Assembly: GCA_021234155.1 (NCBI GenBank) | Contig: JAJEKV010000039.1 | Coordinates: forward strand, 7,575,077-7,639,076 | DNA: 64,000 nucleotides | DNA from: Isoetes taiwanensis | Taxonomy: Eukaryota; Streptophyta; Lycopodiopsida; Isoetales; Isoetaceae | Direction: 5' to 3' | In this document: positions 51,036 through 63,325 of the stretch, one piece after another | Layout: every line of letters starts with the position of its first letter | Numbering within the stretch: position 1 is the first letter of the stretch | Program-made: the position numbers and the translations under genes | Notes under the pieces: generated by a model | Database searches by the model: none | What the model was told of the DNA's origin: nothing | What the model saw: only the letters and a program-made list of their open reading frames with translations

Positions 51036-51120
51036 TTCTATTCTATTCTATTCTATTCTATTCTATTCTATTCTATTCTATTCTATTCTATTCTATTCTA
51101 TTCTATTCTATTCTATTCTA
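51036..51120. repeat. (TTCTA)17 tail of LINE E
   Basis: Seventeen exact pentanucleotide units (85 bp) directly follow the LINE 3' end. Confidence 0.97.
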
Positions 51121-52755
51121 ATAATACATAAAAAATTTTACAAAGGAGGATTCTACCCCAAACTAAAACTCAAGGGGGTTGATCAACGGTCAGGGCCTTT
51201 GGATATCAACAAATAGAATCATGACAATGGCATTGGCTGGCATAAAATATGGTTAGGGTAGTCCACTCCATCCGCCCTCTTGTGCACACTTTGCAGATAG
51301 GCCGAAACATGCTATGGCATGATTGCAGCCTTCCGAAGACGCATTCTCATGGAATCACCCTATGAGACTACTCTAAGTTACATCTCCCCGATCTGATGAG
51401 GCAGGTGGGACGAATCCCTTCCTTGGAGCACAATGGTTCCATGGGTGGCTAGAGGACCCAAGTCTGTACCTGACTTACCCCCCAAATTTATAGGTTGAGC
51501 TCACCCACACCTATCAAGTCCCCAGGACGTCCTGTCGGGATGACACCTGCGGCCCAGGGATTGTGAGACCCATACCCGTCCTACACGCAGTGATCGACTA
51601 TACGCCTCTCACATTATGGAGACCTAGTAGCAATGCCAAGCAAGGCCCCACTTCCATATCACCATTGTGTCCATTGTCTGGTGCTCAATCATAGCATAAC
51701 ATCCACAGCCAAGTGGTTCTTATTCACAGGCTGCATTTATTGGGTTTTATGGGATTCTAGCTAGAAACATCTCTACTTCTACTAGCCTTTAGGTCACTAC
51801 CCTCCTTATCCCACAAACGCAAGAGGTGCAGAACTATAACTACCACAATATATAATTCCATTCATAACTTCAACTTAAGCAACAATATGAGATTAAGCAT
51901 CCATCCAATTATACAAGGGTTCATCTAATAACAGGTATCCTGACTAAAACCGTTATCTCTTAGGTTCTCCATCTCTTTTGTTTGAACAAGGTTGAACAAG
52001 TTGATTCTCCTCGCCCAAATCCCCCAAATCGATTTGGGACAAAATTGGGGTGGAGGCCCAATTTTGATTATCCCTAGATTGGCAAGTCCATTAGGGCCAG
52101 TCGATCTGGCCCAAGTGGCGATTGCTAATTAGCCTAATTAATAATTAATTAACATAATTACTTATTAATTATCTAAGGTTGCATAATTAGCTTAATTAAC
52201 TAGTGTAATTCTAGCATAACTAACTGTGTCCCATTAACTAATCCTCATAAAAGGTTAATCTACTATTACATACCCATGGTGATGTGTCGTCCAGGCCCTC
52301 TAACTCGGACCACCTGTGATGGCCAAGTGTCTGGGTGAAGGGCACGGAGGTGTCATTCGTCCCACGCCTCTATGAGATATCCTATACGGCAGAAGCGTAC
52401 ATACATTTTAGCACTAGCAACAATACACATAAAATAATATACCACCAGGAAAGGTGGCTCATCCATCATCAATATGAACAACAACATAATACCAACATAA
52501 TATATAAAATACATCATAAATGAGGGTTCTACCCTGGCTCAGACTCGAGGGGTTGACTAACGGTCAGGGTCTCCGGATAACAACAGATGGAGTCATGACA
52601 ATGGCGCTGGCTGGCATAGAACAATGGCTAGGGTAGTCCACTCCATCTGCCCCTCCTGTGCATACTTTGCAGATAGGCTGAAACATGTTACGGCATGATT
52701 GTAGCCTTCCGGAGACGTAATCTATGAGACAACTTCGAGTTGCATCTTCCCTTAA
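51121..52755. repeat. pair of diverged direct repeats (about 265 bp each) with 1.1 kb between
   Basis: About 51121-51390 and 52490-52755 align throughout (GGATTCTACCC / GGGTTCTACCC, AACGGTCAGGG, ATCATGACAATGGC / GTCATGACAATGGC, GGTAGTCCACTCCATC, TTTGCAGATAGGC, GGCATGATTG). They could be LTRs of a small, non-coding element or two units of a 1.37-kb tandem repeat. LINE E ends exactly where the first copy begins to be recognisable. The region between has no coding sequence. Confidence 0.7.
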
Positions 52756-52993
52756 AAATCTATGGCAGATGTCAATGGTTCAAGTCGGCTTTATATTATG
52801 CGAAGGTGAAGGTTGTTTCTTACCATGGGATGTTTATCATGATTTCGGCAATAACAAACAATTCGGTGATCTAACAGAGGTACTCAGTTCTTTTTCTACT
52901 TTTGATAGTTAATTAAGATTGCATTTATTAGCAAAGTAGCATTTTATTGGCTTCGAGGAATTGTATTACTATGTAATTCCTCATTCATATTCG

Positions 52994-53115
52994 CAACATA
53001 GTTTATAAACTATTTCAAACTCAATAAATTGATACAAATGCCCGACGACAATGCTATCTCGCAACATAGTTTATAAACTATTTCAAACTCAATAAATTGA
53101 TATAAATGCCGACAA
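52994..53115. repeat. two-copy tandem repeat of about 63 bp
   Basis: TCGCAACATAGTTTATAAACTATTTCAAACTCAATAAATTGATA is repeated almost exactly. Each copy carries an internal GTTTATAAAC palindrome. Confidence 0.85.
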
Positions 53116-53398
53116 CACAGAGCACATCAGTAGTTCCATTTACGTGCTAACTTCAGATGTGGAATTTTATATGTTTTGAAGTTTTATGCATGCAACGTGT
53201 GAAAACTTATATTGTTTGAACAAAGTTTTATGCATGATGTGTAGGATATTTTAGACTCAAAATGTCACGTAGCCATTTAGATAGTTTCGTGAAGGGCTCT
53301 GTGGAAATTTATATGTATCAAACCAAACCAAGTTTTATGCATGTAAGGTTAAGCAAAAAAAGCTATTTAGGTTATTAGATCTGTGCATTATGAACTGG

Positions 53399-54571
<1,173 letters not shown>

Positions 54572-55650
54572 TCAACATCCCGTCTCATCAACCTCTATCA
54601 CCTCCGGACCCTAAAAACTCTATTTTATTCTATTCTATCTTATCTATACGTGTTTACTTCCTATACAACTTGCCCATAGACTTCCTCATGAATTTATGTG
54701 TGGAAGCCTTCTGGGAAAGAAGATTTCTGGCGGGAAACCGTCAGAAGGCTGCGCCTCTCGCATGCCTGCCGGTTTATGCCCAGAAGTCTTCTCCTCCCGG
54801 AAGGTTCCCTACTACAAAACTACCAACTAACCGATTTATGAACCTCCATCATTTTCTTTGAAACCTTTTTTAATTATATTCTGGACCGCCACATGTTTCC
54901 ATTCACAATTGTTTCGACATCATCATGCAACAAGGTCATCGACTTTTGTATCAATTACAATAAATGAAGGCTAGAATATCAATACATTGGCAATTCCCCA
55001 TTCCTGAATTTTAATTCTTCATGTTCATAAGCATTCCAGTCTAGAGCCTCAAGTCCATAAGTGAGAAAACAGTTTGCATACTGATGATTGCCATGTGCCA
55101 CATCTACAATAATATTCAACTCAAAAAGCGTCAATGTGCGTTTGAGAGCATTGCTTCTATTTTTACGACTACAAAGATGAGAATGTGTATTATCATCCAA
55201 TTTGTCCACTGTCGATCCCACTGAGAAACTCAGAGAACCACATCTTAAGACAAATTGTGATAAGAAATCATAGTATCTTAAGATTAAATCCATCTTGCTT
55301 TAGTTATTTGTCAACTATATCCAGAAATGCATATCTTTTGTAGGCAGATGATGAAGAATGGAGGATGAGGGATGGCTTCTATGTAAACCCAAAGCTATGT
55401 GATGATTTTGTCCATTTGGTCCTTTGTACTGGTTTTCCCTATGGACATTCTCTAATACACGTAGAAAGAGATTAATATGTTTTCTCTGATTCTTTTGCAA
55501 TATGTGATATTGACATTTTCTAATACATGTAGAAAGGCATTAATATGTTTTCTTTGATTCTTTTGCGATATGTGATAACCATTATTAGCCTTCATTTAAT
55601 ATAGTAAGATACATAAGGTCAGCTTCCCTTTTTATGGCTTTATTTGTTAT
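54572..55650. other. upstream region of the GGPP synthase gene
   Basis: No convincing gene. A 104-codon minus frame at 55293-54979 (ending LEALDWNAYEHEELKFRNGE) has a fairly protein-like composition and might be a gene fragment, but I recognise no family. I see no clear TATA box before the GGPPS start. Confidence 0.4.
55445..55578. repeat. two-copy tandem repeat of about 66 bp
   Basis: GACATT(C/T)TCTAATACA(C/T)GTAGAAAG is followed in both copies by ATTAATATGTTTTCT(C/T)TGATTCTTTTGC(A/G)ATATGTGAT. No coding sense. Confidence 0.85.
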
Positions 55651-55651
55651 G

Positions 55652-55690
55652 CTAGAAAAAGTGCCCAGCGTTGCTGGGCTTTTCGTCAGG
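55652..55690 (-). mobile_element. possible Helitron 3' terminus
   Basis: GCCCAGC-GTT-GCTGGGC (55663-55679) is a perfect 7-bp hairpin. Read on minus, it is followed by ACTTTTT and CTAG, the order expected of a Helitron 3' end. The spacing (7 bases) is shorter than usual and the base after CTAG is C rather than T. No helicase gene or 5' TC end is seen. Confidence 0.3.
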
Positions 55691-58500
55691 CATAACTTGT
55701 ACACGTATCATACTCACATCATAAGTTCAAAAATATTCACATCAAACATGGTGATGTTGTCGTGCGTAAGTTGAAAGCACATAAAATGGTGCTTTATTTT
55801 GATAATTTTGTATAGTACTAAAACTATTTGCCCACAAGATGTCAAGTTAAAAATAGCAATTTTCTTCCTCTATATGTACCAAAGCTATGTGTATTACCAA
55901 GTGTAACCTAATAGTGAGTAGATGGGGATCAAATTCCCTCCTCAATAAAAAGGTCCAACGAATGTTGAGAGGTCTAGAGGAACTGCATAGCAAGCAAAAT
56001 ATGGTCATTAGATGTCTTCAACATATGATCCACATAACAAAAGAGGCTCTGGTAGAATAAACTCCAAGGGCATATGTATACACTCATTAGAGCGCTTCAC
56101 CAATTATTCCCTTTGTTTGCTAGCCCATTGAAAGGAATCAATGCTACGGGAGGTAGATCCCTAATGCCTTTCGCAATATGTGTTAATGTCTATATGTGTT
56201 AATGTTTTTTTCTGTGCATTAGATGAAGGTATAATCCTGAGAATATGCCAAATCAAGGGTGTCAGATTTTACATCTCACACCCCCGTATATGAACACGCT
56301 CCCCATACGCTTCACATACATACACCAATAACAATGCATACAAAATAAAAAACAATACCACCTAAGATCCCACATTCCCAAAGTAACTGAAAGTCAAAGT
56401 AACAACAATTCAGATGATTTCGTATGTGTGTAAATGCATGGAAATTACAGTTCATTCCCGCCATAGACAGAAGTTAACGAAGGCAAATTACATATGGAGA
56501 CCCAGATTACACAAACAATTGCACCACGTAAAGACATTCTTAACAACGAAAGAACAAGGCATCAAATTACATATGCGAAACCCAAGTTACACATAAAAAC
56601 CACAAATTTTTACATTGATAGAACACAGAGGCAGCCTCACAAAGAAGCACAAAGTAGAGGCTTCATAGGCAAGTAGCCCATACACAAGATAGACAACTCC
56701 TGTACGCAGATCAACCATAAACTGAACACCAACAGCGAGCCAAAACAGATTTACATGGCTTCCCATATGCAGGAAGCACACCATCCCTACAAAACCTGCC
56801 AGATCCTCAAGCATTTCAACTACTCCAACTGTACACCTCCACCTCGCCTTGCCCCTCTAACAGCCATATCTCCATCCACACAGTAGCAATTGGAACAGCA
56901 ACCCCACAGCCGATGTACTTTTCAAGTAAGTCCGCGGATGCAACAAATGATTGATGCGTCTCTACCGTCTCTAGCACAGAGAACACAGACTCCGGAAGAA
57001 ATCGTTCCACGATCAAGCAATAAAATAGCACAGCTGATGAGCCCTCCACACGCCATAAAACTGGAATCACCGACATATTCCTTCTTGAATATGTAGAAAA
57101 ATTTCTTCACTTGGCAAGCAACCAACGTGCAAAATTCTGACACTGGAAGCCCCATCTGAAGCCCGAGTGTTGCTGGCTGCTGCTCCCAAAACACCAACAA
57201 ATATAGACAAAACAACAAAATGCTGCTCCGAAAAACACCCAACAAGGCAATCTTCAGCGTGTTGAGCCCTCCCAGTTGATAAGAAGCAAAATCAGGTTCC
57301 TCCAAAGCACAGTAACAAACCCAAAGAATCGAATATCTCAGGCTTCCCTTGCATTAGCAAATCGCTTCGAAGAGAGCCTGATGACATGCCGCTTCTGGCA
57401 AGCCACAGGGAGCGGCCGCCTACATCGGGTTGTTCTTAGCAGCCCCCGTGAAGAGAAGGCCTGCTATTTCCGACCATGCACAGCATACAGATAGAAAATT
57501 CGGAGTCCCCTCAGATCATACAAAAACAAAAATCGAAGCCCCCTTTTCTGGTCCACCTACGCCAAAATCTTAGAAATCAGATATTTTAGGAATGTAATAG
57601 ACTTGATGCAACAATAATGCACAAGATCTTAGGAGTTAATTTATGGATCTTAGGACTTGATGCACATGATTGCAAAAGACATTTCTGGATGAGGTAATTT
57701 GTTAAAACAAAAGAAATTCCAGAAGGTGTTACTTAAAAAGAAGAGTATAGCATACAATCAGAAGGACCAGCGAAGAACATCATTTTCTCTGACATTCGTT
57801 CCAAGAATAATACGCAGTGGAATCAAACTGGAAGCAAAATGAAAAGCAAAGCTCCATATGTCCAACTAAGACATATTTGATGGTTATGGCAACATAAATA
57901 AGATTGTGATATCAAACAAATGGCCCATGTACGCGACCTATATACCTGACAGATCAACCAACAAGAATAAGGTACCAGAGGTAAACGTCGACACGTAATA
58001 TTTGCATCTCTTGTATGTGCGATGGCACTGGATGTGCACCAGCAAGAAAAATGTGCAGGCATGTGCAAGGTCAATGCTCCAAGAGTAGCGATATAATACT
58101 TCTCAAATTAGAAGACCCGCATAAATGTTCCATGCAGAAAAAGAGGTTAAAATGCCTGAAGGCAGGGCTTGCTCAAAGGAAATGTGATGCCCACTTTATC
58201 CTCGAAAACCTAATCTAACATGTAAGAGATATGTATCTTTGTAGTAATTGTTTCCATTGGTTGATTTCTTTTTCTTGTAGTTTGGTATATGAATCTATAT
58301 CATTAGTGATGAGTCAATGGTCCAAGCTTTCACATATTTAACCATAGTTTTAAAGTGGCACAGTATCTAGCTTCTCTAAAAGCTTTATTGTGCAGTCCAT
58401 TTGTAGAAACAAATCATCATGGAACTTCTAAAGTGCAACTCGTATTTGTCAAACAATTCAGTGGTCCAAATGAAGGAGCAAGTAAAAATGGTTTTCCTCG
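55691..58500. other. region without a recognised gene
   Basis: I find no supported gene. Minus frames at 57305-56922, 57076-56816 and 56814-56587 are hydrophobic and cysteine-rich but overlap each other and show no domain. They may be chance frames in somewhat GC-richer DNA. Confidence 0.4.
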
Positions 58501-58519
58501 TGATCAGATAGCGGTTTAG

Positions 58520-59600
58520 ACTCGTCTGACTCTTCAACCTCCAGTGCTTCTGACCACGACCATGCAAAGTCTAAGAAGAAAGACTATCAGAAGACAGTGG
58601 ACTCGGCTATAATAAGTATTTGGAAGAATCGCAAATTGGCCTACAGGTACTTCTCGCTCGGAGTGGATGCTAAATCCTGGTTGGATGAGATGCTCGAGTT
58701 CAGAAAGTCTTATGGGATGACTGAAAGGGACATAGGCAAGGTGGCCACTACCAATCTCACTAAGTCAGCCAGAATTTGGTGGAAGGGCTATGCACGATCC
58801 CATGGCTTGAACAGGGGCAGGTGCAAGTTTAAAATCTTTGCAAAAGCCTTTAAGACACACTATGTCCCCAGGGCGCACAAGTGTAAGAAGATACAGACGT
58901 TCTATCGTCTAGAGCAACGTGCCCTCTCTGTCCAGGCTTATACTGATGAATTCATGCGCCTGCGGCTGTATGTACCAGGAATCAATAAATGACGTGCCAT
59001 AAAAGGCTATGTTGAAGGATTGTCACCAGCCTTGCGGCAGATGGTGCGCGCCATTGATCCAAAAACTATGGCGGAGGCCAAGGCAAAAGCCCTCAGTTTG
59101 GAGGAGGACGCCCCAAAGTCATCCTACCCGCGTCCTACTAGTTTTGTTCCAGGCAAGCCATATGCGTCATAGAGGGCCCGCTCTCTTTGTCCAGGTCCTT
59201 CTCTGCAACCACCGTTCCAGAAAACAGAAAAGAAGGTAAGCTTTAATGTGCCAGAGAAGTCAGGCAACACTATTGGCCCGATGTAGCAGATCCTCCAATC
59301 TATTCCAAGGGAGGCTCACGACCAGCTGAGGTGGGACAAAACTTGCTTTCGATGTTTCCGACCGGGACTCCGCATGCAGGAACATCCGTATGTAACCCAA
59401 ACGGTGCAGGCAGTCTTGGCTAAATTGGATTGGGAGGATTGTACGCCTATTTGTGACTTACCATTGGACACATTGATACCAATTCTCTTTGTCAAGAAGG
59501 AAGATGGCACACTGCGGATGTGCATTGATTACCGCTAGTTGACTAAACATACTATTAAGAATAAGCACAATTTCATTATTTTTGGACAATACCTGAATTT
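58520..59600 (+). pseudogene. Ty3-type retrotransposon remnant: gag joined to a piece of reverse transcriptase
   Basis: 58597-58992 is a retrotransposon gag domain: AKSWLDEMLEFRKSYGMTER ... ARIWWKGYAR ... FAKAFKTHYVPRAH ... FYRLEQRALSVQAYTDEFMRL. It continues beyond a stop with GYVEGLSPALRQMVRAIDP. After a short linker the sequence jumps to a reverse transcriptase start (IPILFVKKEDGTLRMCIDYR, about 59470-59537), then TKHTIKNKHN, and ends. The gag zinc knuckle is damaged, and protease and most of pol are missing. An internally deleted, dead fragment. Confidence 0.8.
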
Positions 59601-59639
59601 TTGGACCTTTTTTTGGAGACCTTGCTTCGATGACAGTTT

Positions 59640-60065
59640 TTGTATACTAACAGACATCCCTAGCAAGTGCTGCATATGCTTCAATAACAAGCACTGGAAT
59701 CTTGACAGTATTAAGTAGCTTCTTCTTATCGAAAGGAACCCAAGCATAGTCGATAGTCTCTACCTCAATGCAGTCACTAGCAATTGTTGGCCTCCATTTC
59801 TTCTTCCAATAATTGGCATAATTGGATGGGTACACATCGTTCCTCATAGGAATATGCTCCTAACAAGTCACTTGGATAGTCTCAAAGTTCTCTTTCTTAT
59901 CATCCATTTGGGGCTCTTCAGTAGCATACTCTACCCACGTCGGACACAAGACATCATCAGGGCACGCCATTACAAACATGCCTCGCGGTGATGGCTTGAC
60001 ACTTTGTGGTACATGATGAGCCATCCAAAAACAAAAGGCGCAGTGTGCCCGATCAAGATCTCATC
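59640..60065 (-). pseudogene. unknown coding-like remnant
   Basis: On minus, a frame with one TAG runs from about 60065 to 59647. Its parts include HCAFCFWMAHHVPQSVKPSP, CPDDVLCPTWVEYATEEPQM and YPSNYANYWKKKWRPTIASD. The amino-acid usage looks coding over about 140 codons. I cannot name the family; a transposon-encoded protein is likely from the surroundings. Confidence 0.35.
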
Positions 60066-60690
60066 AATATCAGAGGTGTGCACATGTTTATTGAAATATC
60101 TAAAAGATATTAAATCACATACCTATTTCTATGTCGTACAAATGAATCGTCCAGTTGCAAGAGAAATTTCACAGTAAGACCTTCATGGATGGCTTGTCAA
60201 ATGGACATTCATGTTCTTACAGCGAGTCCACCGATATACTGACAATAGATAATACCAACCTCGATATAAGTGCCTTATTGTCACAAAGCCCAGTACCTCA
60301 AGTCTTGGATGGCACATAGAGCTTTGGCATTATAGTAGTCCATATATAATGAAATAGTCCAAAAATGAAAGTTGAGATTGCTAGGCAGATGGAACCCCTG
60401 GGTGTCGGACACACCATAGTGTTCAATCCTAAAAACTGGTCATAGACTGTGTAACATCCGGGTCTGTAATGATACAAAACCTTTTCCCCAAGCTATTGTA
60501 ATGTCATACCTCTATTATGAGCAATTAGCCTCTCACAAGGTGTATTACCCTGACTTCAAATACCTCTTCAACACTATGATCCAGTTGGGACTAAATGGAG
60601 GCCGTGAATTGTCGTAGCAAGAAACCCTTTTGAAACCAGACGTCCATCTTTGAATATATTCATCATCTGCAAAAACAGATATATCATTAC

Positions 60691-60912
60691 AAATTGGGCG
60701 CCCGCCGCATTTCGAAGCACGAAACACATATGAAGAAGATATGAAAACTTGGGAAAAATATGAAATAAAAAACTTAAAAAAAAAAGAAAAAAGAAAAAAA
60801 AAGAGGGCCTACAAATTGGGTGCCCGCCCTATTTGGGCTCGCCAAATTGGATGCCCGCCCCATTTCAATGCGTGAGCCCTATGCATGCACGAATTTGGGC
60901 GTCCGCCTTATC
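60691..60912. repeat. cluster of decayed GGGCG/CGCCC palindromes
   Basis: Four motifs of the type AAATTGGGCGCCCGCC... (60691, 60813, 60844, about 60892). They are imperfect versions of the palindrome seen intact at 62064, 62205 and 62555. Confidence 0.75.
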
Positions 60913-61389
60913 TCTGTGCATGGGATTTGGTCTTCAGCATACTGAGCCCTACCTGTTGACTTACAATCATCACATGTTGAGCCAAGCTAGTAGCATAACA
61001 AATTATTGACAACAACACTATTTGCTCATTCTTAAATCACACCCTATGACAAGAGCTATGTCATTTCAACAATAAAAGGTCATACCTCATCTTGTTCCCA
61101 AAGGGTGTGTCTTATCACCTCATTATCAGGGATGCATGCTGCATTTCTCCACCGAAGAGAAATATGGATACTTAGAGCACTAGCCAAAGAAGATCTATTC
61201 TCCGTTAGACATTAAAATTAGATTAAAATAAGTTCTAGAATTACAAAAAAATCACAACCTTGAAATGAAAATCACGAAAGTCGCAGTGCATTGCGCTAGC
61301 GCAAAGGGTCTAGTTGAGAGCGGCAATGACGGGTAGCAAGACGCTCGGAATATGGAATGGATAGCAAGTGCTTGACGATATTGAGTTTG

Positions 61390-61770
61390 GGGGATTTGAA
61401 TTTGAATTTTGAATCTCACAACCACGTGAATGGTCCACACGACAATGTTTAGTTAAGGGGGGAAATTTAAATTTTGAATCTCAACAACCACGTGAATGGT
61501 CCACGTGGCAACTTCTTTTTGAATTTTGAAATGGTCAAGAAAAGGTGGATTTAATCTGACATGCACTACGGGCCCACTAATTACGCATGGACCTTTCTTT
61601 TTGAGCATGCTACTTCCCCATCACACATGCAACCTCCTCGTCCTCCTCCTCATCTGCTCCTCTTCCATGAAGGCGCCCATCTTTTGGAGGACCTTTTGAG
61701 GTGTTTTTGCATGTTTCATAAAGGCGCCCATCTTCTAGAGAAGATTTTGAAATGTTTTTGCATGTCCAAG
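61390..61770. repeat. two separate local duplications
   Basis: About 61391-61442 and 61464-61512 share TTTGAATTTTGAATCTCA and AACCACGTGAATGGTCCAC. About 61665-61714 and 61718-61766 share AAGGCGCCCATCTT and GTTTTTGCATGT. Both are recent tandem duplications without coding sense. Confidence 0.8.
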
Positions 61771-62063
61771 GCCGCCAAAGGTTAGCATATCTCCTTTCTT
61801 AGTGTTTTTATTCCTTTTGTATCATTTGTTAGTATTTTTATTCCTTTTATATAGTTTGTTCTATTGGCTTTATATGCCCACTTCAATGGTGCATGGCCCT
61901 TGTTTTTCTTTTACCTTTTTGTTGGGCGTGCATGTTGCATTTTGCTTTAATAAGGCTCACTTTTACTTAATAAGATTGGGCTGTCACTGGAATGGACTGG
62001 CTAATTTGGGCCCTTATTTTTGCCTTGAACACGGCCATTGCCATATATTATTCATATACATCT

Positions 62064-62402
62064 AAATTGGGCGATCGCCCAATTTGCCCGCCCCATTAGG
62101 TCTTTCCCCGGTATGTTGTATGGAGATTCCTCATGCACAAATTGAGCAGGTGCCCGATTTGTTGTGTCCCCCAATTTATTGTATCTGCCTAGCATTGGAC
62201 ATCTAAATTGGGCGATCGCCCAATTTGCCCGCGCTCGATTTGTTGTGTCTCCCAATTTGTTGTATCTGCCTAGTATTGGACATCTAAATTGGGCGGTCGC
62301 CCAATTTGCCCGCCCCATTAGGTCTTCCCCCTGTATGTTGTATGGAGATTCCTTGTGCACAAATCGGGCGGGCGCCCAATTGTGCCTTCCTTGTATGCCC
62401 AA
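62064..62402. repeat. tandem array built around a perfect GC-rich palindrome
   Basis: AATTGGGCGATCGCCCAATT, perfect, occurs at 62065-62084 and 62206-62225. A one-base variant (GGTC centre) occurs at 62287-62306 and a degenerate one at 62361-62381. Each is followed by TGCCCGC and alternates with TGTATCTGCCTAG(C/T)ATTGGACATCTA and ATGTTGTATGGAGATTCCT blocks. Confidence 0.9.
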
Positions 62403-62554
62403 TTCTTAGAAAGTAAGAAGGAACCAAGATTAGAATGTTTGTTGAGCATTTTTCAAAATAAGAAAAAAAAACACGTGCACAAAAATTAGGGGTTCAGAAA
62501 CATAATAATAATAAGTGTATTATCTGCTTGTTTTCCTACAATCAGTTTTCTTTT

Positions 62555-62780
62555 AAATTGGGCGATCGCCCAATTTGTGAGACACAATAGTAAGCTATTA
62601 GACTAGCTTATCCCATTCTACAAGCTTACGAGCTTCTGTCTCTGAAGTATTCCAGGTATATTCTTGCAAGCACTTCTGCTTTAAATCCGGCGGACGCCCA
62701 ATTTGATCATAATAAAACTAATCGTGAAAGAAAAATAACCATTTTGCTGGTCTTATAAAACTGGCGGTCGCCCGATTTTA
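62555..62780. repeat. further dispersed palindromes of the same type
   Basis: A perfect copy at 62555-62576. Diverged copies at about 62683-62704 (CCGGCGGACGCCC) and 62757-62779 (CTGGCGGTCGCCCG). Another stands alone at 63759-63780. Confidence 0.85.
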
Positions 62781-63079
62781 GAGTGGCAACATTTCTAAAC
62801 TTGCCTCTTTTATGAACAGATCTATGATCCTGTAATCTAAATCCTTCTATCTTTTGTCTATGCAAGCACATCTTTTGTCTATGTTATGGCATTGCAAACG
62901 TTCAAGCAATCTACAGATTCAAAACAGAAAGTAGAAACATTTGCATATGGCGCATTGGGGGTTCTTACCGGATATCCTTGGGTACCAAATGGAGACAGAA
63001 GGAAAAGATCACCGCCAGAGGCAGAAGAAGAGAACACAGGTAGCTTCATAGCAGGATAATTGCTTTGAAATTTGAGGTC

Positions 63080-63325
63080 TTTGCAAACCGCAGGCAGAGC
63101 AAATCCACATAACCTTTACCTTTTTGTAAACCGCGGGCAGAGTAAATCCATATAACCTGATTCTGCCTCCTCTATTTTGTTCCTTTACCTATTTGTAAAC
63201 CGCAGGCAGAGTAAATCCATATAACCTGATACTGCCTCCTCTATTTTGTTCCTTCACCTCTTTGTAAACCTCAGACAGAGCAACTCTATATAACCTGATT
63301 CCGCCTCCTCTATTTTGTTCAGCTG
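63080..63325. repeat. tandem repeat, period 69 bp, about 3.5 copies
   Basis: Units start TTTGTAAACCGCAGGCAGAG at 63123, 63192 and 63261, with a shortened first unit at 63080. Each contains AATCCATATAACCTGATTCTGCC and CTCCTCTATTTTGTTC. Confidence 0.92.

Larger units (their letters stand above)
45700..51120 (+). mobile_element. LINE E, nearly full-length (about 5.4 kb), (ATTCT)n tail
   Basis: Contains ORF1, endonuclease, reverse transcriptase and zinc knuckle in order, then a 3' UTR longer than in LINEs A-D. It ends with a hairpin (51003-51016), CCGTGGACGATAAAAACAA and (TTCTA)n. It is the same family as the interrupted copy at 2440-4156/24685-24828. The 5' boundary is not defined; 45700 is only an estimate from the start of the GC-richer sequence. 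Several stops and indels, most of all after 50400. Confidence 0.85.

Noticed and set aside
56587-57305. Hydrophobic, cysteine-rich minus-strand frames as a membrane protein gene
   Set aside because: They overlap one another in different frames and have no recognisable domain or splice pattern.
62065-62084. GCGATCGC core recalls the HIP1 octamer abundant in cyanobacterial genomes
   Set aside because: The surroundings are AT-rich plant repeats; the octamer is simply the centre of the local palindrome. No sign of bacterial or organelle DNA.
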